NCBI GenBank assembly: GCA_002316585.1
Contig: DCDU01000004.1
Location: 1-5,037, forward strand
Source: Firmicutes bacterium UBA1047
GTDB taxonomy: Bacteria > Bacillota > Clostridia > Tissierellales > Sedimentibacteraceae
Reading direction: 5' to 3'
Length of the DNA stretch: 5,037 nucleotides
The notes under the pieces were generated by a model. It made no database searches. It saw only the letters and a program-made list of their open reading frames with translations, and was not told the origin of the DNA. Position 1 is the stretch's first letter. Every line of letters starts with the position of its first letter. Of the stretch, positions 1 through 5,037 are shown in pieces. Made by a program: the position numbers and the translations under genes.

Positions 1-1275
1 TTTTGTTAAAAATGCGGGAATTATAGTATGGTATGGCTTCTTGCTTGGTGCAAGTGCATTAACATGCTCAGGGTCTAAAGTAAAGTTGTGTCCTCTGTTA
101 TGCAGGGCGATTCCTGTACCGGGTACAACAAGTCCGGAGCCAAAGCCCATATAATTACTCTGAATAAAGGAAACCATATTTCCTTCGTCATCAGCAGTAG
201 CCATGTAAACAGTTCCTCCCGTTGAAGGGTCTCCCGGCTCAGGCATTATTGCTGTGTCACCGATTAAGCTTCTTCTTTTTTGTGCATATTCTTCGGATAA
301 TAATTCTTCCACAGTAACTGCCATCATTCTTGGGTCGGCGATATGCTTTTGTCCGTCAACAAATGCCAATTTCATTGATTCTATCTGCTTGTGCAACGTA
401 TCAACCGTATCTCTTGCGCCAAACTCGAAACCCTTCGCGATATTTAATGCTATAAGGGCAACAATACCATGTCCATTCGGAGGTATTTCCCAAACATCAT
501 ATCCTCTGTAGTTTACACTGATAGGATCAACCCATTCACATTCAAACTCCGCCAAGTCTTCTTTTCTGATGTAGCCGTTGTATTTTCTTGAAAAAGCAAC
601 TATTTTATCAGCTAAATCACCCTTGTAAAATGATTCCGCATTTGTTCTTGCAATTTCCTTTAAGGTTTCGGCGTGGTCAGGTGATTTCCAAACCTCACCT
701 GCCTTTGGAGCTCTTCCTGAAGGAGCAAATGTTTTAAACCAATTATCAAACTCTTCACCAACAAAGTTATCCTTAAATACCTTGTATGCATTTCCCCATA
801 GTTTAGCAACATTAGGAGTAAGTACATATCCTTCGGAAGCATATCTTATTGCAGGTTCCAAAACTTCAGTAAGAGGCAATTTTCCAAAACGTTTAGATAG
901 CTCCGCCCATGCTGCCGGTGCTCCCGGTACCGTAACAGGAATAAATCCATACTTTGGTATTTCTTCTACTCCTCTTTCCTTTAAGCTTTCAATGGAAATT
1001 GTTTTTGGAGATTTTCCGCTTGAATTCAATCCATATAGTTTGTCTTTAACCCATACCAATGCAAAGCTGTCTCCGCCTATTCCATTTGAGGTAGGTTCTA
1101 CAACGGTTAATGTAGCCGCGGTAGCTATTGCGGCATCTATTGCATTTCCTCCCTTTTTGAGAATATCCAAACCTGCTTGTGCAGCCATTGGCTGACCTGT
1201 AGCAACCATGCCTTTCTTGGAGTATACTACATTTCTTCTGGATGAATATCCATAAACACTTGAATCAAAATTCAT
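1..1275 (-). CDS. Gamma-glutamyltransferase-family protein (YwrD-like, cytoplasmic Ntn-hydrolase), C-terminus beyond window
   Basis: I read 425 uninterrupted codons from ATG at 1275-1273 to the window edge; the family is usually about 530 residues, so roughly the last 100 are missing. Family marks in order are a KGMVATGQPMAAQAG start (21-35), KKGGNAIDAA (40-49), GIGGDSFALVW (65-75), VTVPGAPAAW (114-123), LPLTEVLEPA (133-142), and PSTGGTVYMATADDEGN (350-366) followed by QSNYMGFGSG (372-381). The threonine of GGTVY, T355, aligns with the nucleophile T391 of E. coli GGT. In that enzyme autocleavage before this residue makes two subunits and frees the N-terminal nucleophile. There is no signal peptide, unlike the periplasmic or secreted GGTs, so the protein should act in the cytoplasm. 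The start is supported by a strong TAAGGAGGAG site. It is the second gene after the transporter, 24 bases downstream, so its substrate is probably what the transporter imports. Residues that bind the gamma-glutamyl group in E. coli GGT appear substituted (S86, N397), so exact substrate is open. Family assignment is firm; specificity is not. Confidence 0.93.
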   Translation of the reverse strand, partial: MNFDSSVYGYSSRRNVVYSKKGMVATGQPMAAQAGLDILKKGGNAIDAAIATAATLTVVEPTSNGIGGDSFALVWVKDKLYGLNSSGKSPKTISIESLKERGVEEIPKYGFIPVTVPGAPAAWAELSKRFGKLPLTEVLEPAIRYASEGYVLTPNVAKLWGNAYKVFKDNFVGEEFDNWFKTFAPSGRAPKAGEVWKSPDHAETLKEIARTNAESFYKGDLADKIVAFSRKYNGYIRKEDLAEFECEWVDPISVNYRGYDVWEIPPNGHGIVALIALNIAKGFEFGARDTVDTLHKQIESMKLAFVDGQKHIADPRMMAVTVEELLSEEYAQKRRSLIGDTAIMPEPGDPSTGGTVYMATADDEGNMVSFIQSNYMGFGSGLVVPGTGIALHNRGHNFTLDPEHVNALAPSKKPYHTIIPAFLTK

Positions 1276-1280
1276 AAAAA

Positions 1281-1290
1281 CTCCTCCTTA
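1281..1290 (-). promoter_or_regulatory. Ribosome binding site of the GGT-like gene
   Basis: On the minus strand the sequence reads TAAGGAGGAG, a strong match to the anti-Shine-Dalgarno, five bases before the ATG at 1275. It lies wholly inside the 24-base gap after the transporter stop codon. I see no hairpin or promoter in that gap, so both genes should share one message. Confidence 0.85.
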
Positions 1291-1299
1291 AATCTTTTT

Positions 1300-2472
1300 T
1301 TATAAGAAATCTACCAGTAATCCGGCAATAATAATAGATACCGATGTTACCGACACAAATCCCGCCACAACGTATGCCGGCATTATCCTGCTGAGCACAT
1401 GTTCCTTTTCTTCCGGTGTCTGAGCAACTGCAGTTGCAATTTCATTTGCAATCAGATAAGTTGCAGGGAAGCCTAAAAGCTGAGCCATTGCTATACCTAC
1501 AGACAAATCCCTTGAGCCGCATATTTTCCAAGTTGGAAGGAAGTACATAAATATATATATACCTATCATGCAAGCCGCAAAAACTACAACTGTTTGCCAG
1601 CTCAGGGATGCCAAATCGGCTAATGATATTTTAGCTATGGATGGAATTATGCTTGCAAATATTGCCATTTGAAGCAGACCGGATGCTTTGCCCTTTTCCA
1701 ATATATTGGCAGGAATCAAACCTATGCCGCCTACAACGGCTCCCAATATTAAAGCCCATATGGAGTAGTTTATTGGAGTTACTGTTCCAAGTAATTGTGA
1801 AAACCATGCAAATAAACCGGATACTCCCAAGCATACAAAGTCTGTAAAGTATTTTTCATATTTTTTATAGAATAATACCTTTGAATCATCTGTCTTGTCT
1901 TCTTTAGACTTATTACCCGCAGCGATGGCTGCTTTTCCTGCACGAAATTCTACCAACATTTTTTCTGCTTCCCTTAATCCGTGGAAGGATGCAGGCGGAG
2001 TTCCTACAAACTTTTGTACCGCATAAACTATAGTTCCCAAAGCGGCAGCCAATGTCAGACCCTTTGCCATTGCGGCTTCAGTCATAATTTGAGTAGCTAT
2101 AAGGCCGCCGTTAATTATGGGAATACTTACAATTGCAGCTTCCTTTCCGATTATAGGTGTTACCGCAAAAAGTGATATAACAGCAACTACCATTGCAACC
2201 ATAGATACTACAACAGTTCTCCATTCTTCAATCAACTGTCTAAAGTTAATTTTTGTTCCCATATGGAATACTATATAGGTAGAAGCCCATTTGGATATTT
2301 GTGTAAGACCGGCTTGCTCAATAATATCCGCCGGAAGTACACCGGTTAAAAAACCAACCAAGAATAACATCAGAGCTACAAATACCGAAGACATCTTAGC
2401 CTTTGTGTAAACACCCAACAAATCACCTATGGCAAATAATGCCAAGCATACAAATAAATAAAAGAAACTCAT
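1300..2472 (-). CDS. Putative secondary transporter, GltS/ESS-like two-repeat membrane protein
   Basis: This is a 390-residue, very hydrophobic protein with about ten to twelve membrane segments (roughly 1-20, 28-46, 60-76, 86-107, 112-131, 140-157, then 209-229, 236-255, 264-283, 291-312, 322-349, 362-388). A charged loop (about 165-207, rich in K, E and D) splits it into two halves. The halves resemble each other: WRTVVV (84-89) followed by GLIAT (123-127) in the first, and WQTVVV (292-297) followed by GFPAT (334-338) in the second. Length, central loop and a glycine-rich segment (NGGLIATQ, 121-128) in a likely re-entrant hairpin match the sodium/glutamate symporter (GltS, ESS) fold, also shared by the 2-hydroxycarboxylate carriers. 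The classical GGHGT motif is not present, so glutamate itself cannot be assumed. It is the first gene of a two-gene unit with a GGT-like hydrolase and is read from a sigma-54 promoter. I infer cation-coupled import of an amino-acid-like or carboxylate substrate. Membrane transporter is near certain; the family is fairly likely; substrate is unknown. Confidence 0.78.
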   Translation of the reverse strand: MSFFYLFVCLALFAIGDLLGVYTKAKMSSVFVALMLFLVGFLTGVLPADIIEQAGLTQISKWASTYIVFHMGTKINFRQLIEEWRTVVVSMVAMVVAVISLFAVTPIIGKEAAIVSIPIINGGLIATQIMTEAAMAKGLTLAAALGTIVYAVQKFVGTPPASFHGLREAEKMLVEFRAGKAAIAAGNKSKEDKTDDSKVLFYKKYEKYFTDFVCLGVSGLFAWFSQLLGTVTPINYSIWALILGAVVGGIGLIPANILEKGKASGLLQMAIFASIIPSIAKISLADLASLSWQTVVVFAACMIGIYIFMYFLPTWKICGSRDLSVGIAMAQLLGFPATYLIANEIATAVAQTPEEKEHVLSRIMPAYVVAGFVSVTSVSIIIAGLLVDFL

Positions 2473-2478
2473 AAAAAA

Positions 2479-2485
2479 CCTCCCT
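2479..2485 (-). promoter_or_regulatory. Ribosome binding site of the transporter gene
   Basis: The minus strand reads AGGGAGG six bases before the ATG at 2472. This supports that start, which also begins exactly with the first predicted membrane segment. Confidence 0.8.
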
Positions 2486-2538
2486 GTTTAAATTTAAAAT
2501 TGCAAATCCAACCTATAACTATAAGTAATACAATTAGG

Positions 2539-2551
2539 AAGCGGATCGCTT
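2539..2551. repeat. Short GC-rich dyad in the transporter leader (AAGCG-GAT-CGCTT)
   Basis: This is a 5-bp perfect inverted repeat with a 3-base centre. It stands out as GC-rich in an AT-rich leader, and on the plus strand it is followed by a T run. It lies just downstream of the inferred sigma-54 transcription start (about 2558), where a bound protein or a small hairpin near the 5' end of the message could act. The stem is short, so either role is weakly supported. Confidence 0.3.
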
Positions 2552-2569
2552 TTTATTACATATGTTCAT

Positions 2570-2584
2570 GCAAGCATCATGCCA
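2570..2584 (-). promoter_or_regulatory. Sigma-54 (RpoN) -24/-12 promoter for the transporter-GGT unit
   Basis: The minus strand reads TGGCATGATGCTTGC, preceded by T and followed by AT. The consensus is TTGGCACG-N4-TTGCA, so only one core base differs. The invariant GG and GC are separated by exactly 10 bases, as required. Transcription should start near 2558, giving a leader of about 85 bases before the transporter ATG. The divergent neighbour encodes a sigma-54 activator, which makes a chance match unlikely. The -12 box sits within a small dyad, ATGC-TT-GCAT. Confidence 0.9.
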
Positions 2585-2597
2585 ATCTCTTATTTTT

Positions 2598-2625
2598 ATA
2601 AATATATCTCAAGAAGTATATTTAT
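2598..2625. repeat. 9-bp perfect inverted repeat upstream of the sigma-54 promoter
   Basis: ATAAATATA (2598-2606) and TATATTTAT (2617-2625) are perfect reverse complements around a 10-base spacer. The element begins 14 bases beyond the -24 box, at about -40 to -67 of the inferred start. Arm centres lie 19 bases apart, nearly two helical turns, as for a dimeric DNA-binding protein. All arm bases are A or T, so chance occurrence is more likely than its length suggests. Confidence 0.4.
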
Positions 2626-2695
2626 TTTGATTTTACTTTCATTAAACATATTCTTCAGCATATTTTTTTGAATTATTATATAAATAAAAACAATA

Positions 2696-2708
2696 AGTAA
2701 AATTTACT
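2696..2708. promoter_or_regulatory. Candidate upstream activator site, dyad AGTAAA-A-TTTACT
   Basis: This is a 13-base dyad with perfect 6-bp arms. It lies about 140 bases upstream of the inferred sigma-54 start, inside the usual range for an enhancer bound by a sigma-54 activator. Single TTTACT half-sites also occur at 2632-2637 and 2789-2794. Assignment to the neighbouring activator is an inference from position; AT-rich sequence makes chance matches possible. Confidence 0.4.
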
Positions 2709-2793
2709 AAAAAATATCGGGATGAAAATAATACAATAAAAGTTTAGTGGGTTGAAAAGGCTCCCAGAAAACATACTAAAATTCAGTTTTTAC

Positions 2794-2822
2794 TTGAATC
2801 AAAGCAAGTTTATATGTATAAT
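2794..2822 (+). promoter_or_regulatory. Sigma-A promoter of the activator gene (TTGAAT-N17-TATAAT)
   Basis: A -35 box TTGAAT (2794-2799) and a perfect -10 box TATAAT (2817-2822) are separated by the ideal 17 bases. Transcription should start near 2829, leaving a leader of about 109 bases. This fits a regulator made constitutively at low level by the housekeeping sigma factor while its target uses sigma-54. Confidence 0.7.
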
Positions 2823-2828
2823 ATATTA

Positions 2829-2867
2829 ATGTGTCTAATATTAAATATAATGTTCAAAAGATGTGTC
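2829..2867 (+). repeat. Pair of ATGTGTC direct repeats in the activator leader
   Basis: ATGTGTC occurs at 2829-2835 and 2861-2867, each followed by a similar AT-rich tail (TAATATTAA and AATATACTAA). The 32-base spacing is about three helical turns, placing both on one DNA face. They begin at the inferred transcription start of the activator gene, so they could be an autoregulatory operator or, at about 260-290 bases from the -12 box, distant activator sites for the transporter promoter. Confidence 0.4.
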
Positions 2868-2895
2868 AATATACTAATTTTAAAACATACTTCAG

Positions 2896-2905
2896 CCATA
2901 TATGG
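2896..2905. repeat. 10-bp palindrome CCATATATGG before the activator gene
   Basis: This is a perfect palindrome 32 bases ahead of the activator start codon, in the transcribed leader. It could be a small operator. Nothing else ties it to a protein. Confidence 0.3.
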
Positions 2906-2916
2906 TAGAAAAGACA

Positions 2917-2937
2917 ATGATGAAAGCGGTGAAATGA
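2917..2937 (+). other. Six-codon upstream reading frame abutting the activator start
   Basis: ATG ATG AAA GCG GTG AAA TGA runs in the same frame as the activator gene and its stop codon touches the activator ATG at 2938. It contains the activator's own modest ribosome site, GGTGA (2928-2932), five bases before that ATG. Translational coupling is possible, but the mini-frame has no clear ribosome site of its own. The stop codon also shows that the activator cannot start at 2917 or 2920. Confidence 0.3.
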
Positions 2938-5022
2938 ATGAAGAAGGTTGCTGTGGTGACTGTTAGGAATGAAATGAAAAAAATGTATTACGAAGAATTA
3001 AACAGTATATTTTACGATTACCTTGAAATTATGCCTTATAGCATCGAAACCGACCAAAGATACAATACGAATTCTGATTATCTGAAATTTGCTGATGTAA
3101 TTTTACTGACAAATCCTAATATATTTTCCCTTATAAAAAACTTAGTGAGCGAAAAACACAAGATACTGTATTTAGATTATGGATTTTTAAAAAATAAAAT
3201 TGAATCATTACAGCATTATCCGGACAATACGAAGGCATTAGTTTGTTTTAACTTTTACGAGGTTTCCGTTAAGGCGATTGCAACAATTTATGAAATGGGT
3301 GCTACAAACCTTTCTTTAACAGCATATAACCCGGATTCTCCGATTTTAAACGAAAAGTTTGATTTAGCAATTGTAGGCGAAAGTTCCGCGCTTGTGCCGG
3401 ATAATATGGAGACAATAATAAGCTTAGGCAGGAGAAAGGTAAGTTTTAAAACACTTATGGATTTGGCCGTTACAACAAATACATTAAATGATATAGTAGA
3501 AAACCGAATATTGAAGTATTCATTAGATATCGCAGATTCAAACAATTTCTTTGACAATATGCTGTCATCTACATCATTGGCAAAGGTTCAGCTAAATACT
3601 GTAATGGACTTTATTGATTATTCAATCATAATACTAAATAATAACCATAAAATATTAAACTATAATAAAAATTTATTAAGAATGTTTAGTTTAAAAGATT
3701 CATTATTAAATAAAAGCATCGCAGAAATTCCCGAGATTAGCCAGTTAGCCGAATATATAGACTATAAAAACGTAGTCAATAAATTAATTGTATTGAATGA
3801 TCAAAAGAGGATACTTATTACGGTTCGGGCATTAAAGGATACGGTATTAAAAGCGTATTCATATTTGATATTAATGAGAGATGTTACCGATGTCATGAAA
3901 TTGGAAGGTACCTTAAAAAAGCAGATGGAGAAAAGGGGTTATATTACTAAATATAATTTTTCCAATATATACGGCAAAGGAAGAGAGATAAAAGACTGTG
4001 TTGAGAAAGCAAAGATATTGGGTAATTTGGACAAGAATGTTCTTATAGTAGGAGAAAGCGGAACAGGCAAAGAGCTTTTCGCCCATTCTATGCATGATTA
4101 TTCTCCAAGAAAAAATTATCCGTTCATTGGGATAAATTGTGCTGTTCTGCCTTCAACATTGCTGGAATCCGAACTCTTCGGATACGAAGAGGGCACATTC
4201 ACCGGTGCAAAGAAGGGCGGGAAAAGGGGACTTTTTGAATTAGCCAACAATGGAACTCTTTTCTTGGACGAAATTGGCGATATGACTATAGAGACGCAGA
4301 CTAAAATGTTAAGAGTTCTTGAAGAGAAAGAGTTTATGAGACTGGGCAGCAGTGAAATTATTTCAATAAATGTAAGAATTATGGCTGCAACAAACAAAGA
4401 TTTAAGGGAATTAATCAATGAGGGATTATTCAGATTGGATTTATATTATAGATTGAATACCTATATGCTCAAAATTCCACCCTTGAGAAAGAGAAAAGGT
4501 GATATAGAATATCTTATTAAGCTGTTTATTGAGGAGGAAAGTAAAACTCCCGTCAGCATTGATGAAAATGTTATAAATTTTCTTGTAAACTGCAATTGGT
4601 ATGGAAATGTAAGAGAATTGAAAAATTGTATTGAGTATATGGTTAATATATCCAAGGGCTCGATAAAAATGAGTCATATTCCTGATTATATAATGGAAGA
4701 ACACAGAGAGATGAATAATAACATCTTAGTATCCCAGCGAGATATATTGTATGAGTTGAATGGTATGGAAAAGGATATAGCTTTTATCATAATGAGTGAA
4801 ATATACAATACAAACTGCGGACGAAGAAAAATATATGAAATATTGCACAAGACATATCCAAATCTTTCGGAGTATAAACTGCGAATGATTATCAATATTT
4901 TAGTTGAAAAGAGTTTAGTAAAGCTGGGAACCGGCAGTAAAGGCATGAGCTTAACAAATGCAGGATTAAAATATATTGAAGCGACAGACGCAGGAGCTCC
5001 TCCCAACGCATTTCGCATATAA
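2938..5022 (+). CDS. Sigma-54-dependent transcriptional activator (sensor, PAS, AAA+, winged-helix-like C-terminus)
   Basis: This 694-residue protein is a bacterial enhancer-binding protein that remodels sigma-54 RNA polymerase by ATP hydrolysis. Residues 1-190 form an alpha/beta N-terminal domain with a conserved-looking end (DLAIVGESSALVPD 142-155, SLGRRKVSFKTLMDLA 162-177). It resembles the sensor part I recall from clostridial activators, not a phosphorylatable receiver. A PAS-like domain follows (about 218-318). The AAA+ core (about 343-585) has Walker A GESGTGKE (372-379), a GTFTGA loop (419-424) that contacts sigma-54, Walker B LFLDEIGDM (441-449; D444, E445), sensor I ATN (484-486), arginine-finger residues R499 and R505, and sensor II NWYGNVREL (553-561). 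The C-terminus (about 605-680; GRRKIYEIL, SEYKLRMIINILVEKSLVKLG) looks like a winged helix, not the Fis-type helix common in this class. It is divergent from the transporter unit, whose promoter is of sigma-54 type, so that unit is the obvious target. The signal it senses is unknown. Function is very secure. Confidence 0.96.
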   Translation: MKKVAVVTVRNEMKKMYYEELNSIFYDYLEIMPYSIETDQRYNTNSDYLKFADVILLTNPNIFSLIKNLVSEKHKILYLDYGFLKNKIESLQHYPDNTKALVCFNFYEVSVKAIATIYEMGATNLSLTAYNPDSPILNEKFDLAIVGESSALVPDNMETIISLGRRKVSFKTLMDLAVTTNTLNDIVENRILKYSLDIADSNNFFDNMLSSTSLAKVQLNTVMDFIDYSIIILNNNHKILNYNKNLLRMFSLKDSLLNKSIAEIPEISQLAEYIDYKNVVNKLIVLNDQKRILITVRALKDTVLKAYSYLILMRDVTDVMKLEGTLKKQMEKRGYITKYNFSNIYGKGREIKDCVEKAKILGNLDKNVLIVGESGTGKELFAHSMHDYSPRKNYPFIGINCAVLPSTLLESELFGYEEGTFTGAKKGGKRGLFELANNGTLFLDEIGDMTIETQTKMLRVLEEKEFMRLGSSEIISINVRIMAATNKDLRELINEGLFRLDLYYRLNTYMLKIPPLRKRKGDIEYLIKLFIEEESKTPVSIDENVINFLVNCNWYGNVRELKNCIEYMVNISKGSIKMSHIPDYIMEEHREMNNNILVSQRDILYELNGMEKDIAFIIMSEIYNTNCGRRKIYEILHKTYPNLSEYKLRMIINILVEKSLVKLGTGSKGMSLTNAGLKYIEATDAGAPPNAFRI

Positions 5023-5037
5023 AACACGGGCGTTAAC
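4979..5037. other. GC-rich compositional break at the 3' end of the activator gene
   Basis: From about 4979 the sequence turns from AT-rich to clearly GC-richer: 23 of the 42 bases from 4981 to 5022 are G or C. It contains the perfect palindrome AGGAGCTCCT (4992-5001) and loose arms AACGC (5005-5009) and GCGTT (5030-5034). The last 13 residues of the activator (TDAGAPPNAFRI region) are encoded here and look unlike the preceding domain. It may be the edge of an interspersed repeat or a recombination joint. No terminator is visible in the 15 bases after the stop codon. Confidence 0.35.

Larger units (their letters stand above)
2473..2937. other. Divergent regulatory region between the transporter unit and the activator gene
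   Basis: This is a very AT-rich stretch of 465 bases with no credible protein gene. It contains a sigma-54 promoter facing left, a sigma-A promoter facing right, the leaders of both transcripts (about 85 and 109 bases by inference) and a set of short dyads and repeats listed separately. I saw no attenuator-like terminator or riboswitch in either leader. Confidence 0.8.

Noticed and set aside
254..511. Plus-strand open frame of 85 codons
   Set aside because: It lies opposite the GGT-like gene, whose family motifs run unbroken through this stretch on the minus strand; the plus-strand frame has no ribosome site or recognisable motif.
782..1195. Plus-strand open frame of 137 codons
   Set aside because: It is antisense to the well-supported GGT-like gene and reads as a complement of its conserved Gly/Ala-rich N-terminal region.
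1276..1299. Separate promoter or terminator between transporter and GGT-like gene
   Set aside because: The 24-base gap holds only the ribosome site and a short A/T run; no hairpin or promoter boxes fit.
2539..2556. Plus-strand intrinsic terminator (AAGCG-GAT-CGCTT then T-rich)
   Set aside because: The stem is only 5 bp and no plus-strand gene ends here; it lies in the minus-strand leader, so a symmetric site is at least as likely.
2792..2809. Inverted repeat ACTTG-N8-CAAGT as an operator
   Set aside because: The arms are only five bases and overlap the -35 box of the sigma-A promoter; not distinct enough to call separately, though an operator here is not excluded.
2797..2810. IHF-like site (AATCAA...GTT)
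   Set aside because: The spacing does not fit WATCAA-N4-TTR and clostridial genomes generally use HU, not IHF.
4686..5027. Minus-strand open frame of 113 codons opposite the activator gene's 3' end
   Set aside because: It overlaps the AAA+ end and DNA-binding region of a secure gene and has no supporting ribosome site; its start lies in the GC-rich tail, which I treat as a composition anomaly.

Overview
The window looks like a piece of a low-GC Firmicutes chromosome, most likely from an anaerobic Clostridia-type bacterium. The base composition is AT-rich, the Shine-Dalgarno sequences are strong and purine-rich, and the regulator belongs to a sigma-54 activator type I associate with clostridia. 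No rRNA, tRNA, CRISPR array, insertion sequence or phage gene is visible.

Layout: the left half holds two genes on the minus strand that read as one transcription unit. First comes a 390-residue membrane transporter of the two-repeat (GltS/ESS-like) type (2472-1300). After 24 bases comes a leaderless, hence probably cytoplasmic, gamma-glutamyltransferase-family Ntn-hydrolase (from 1275 to the window edge, C-terminal part missing). The right half holds one plus-strand gene, a 694-residue sigma-54-dependent transcriptional activator (2938-5022) with an unusual N-terminal sensor domain, a PAS-like domain, an AAA+ core and a C-terminal winged-helix-like DNA-binding region in place of the common Fis-type helix.

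The 465-base divergent gap (2473-2937) carries the control logic. A near-consensus -24/-12 sigma-54 promoter (2570-2584, minus strand) points at the transporter gene. A good sigma-A promoter (2794-2822, plus strand) points at the activator gene. Several short dyads and direct repeats lie between and around them, at distances suited to activator binding.

Interpretation: the three genes form a compact, probably self-regulated uptake-and-hydrolysis module. The activator senses a signal, opens the sigma-54 promoter, the transporter imports a carboxylate, amino-acid or small-peptide-like substrate, and the cytoplasmic hydrolase cleaves it. The substrate is unknown. The GGT-like enzyme keeps its nucleophile threonine, but by alignment from memory lacks the arginine and aspartate that recognise the gamma-glutamyl group in the classical enzyme, so something other than glutathione is a real possibility. 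The last ~60 bases show an abrupt rise in GC that includes the 3' end of the regulator gene and may mark a repeat or a recombination joint.
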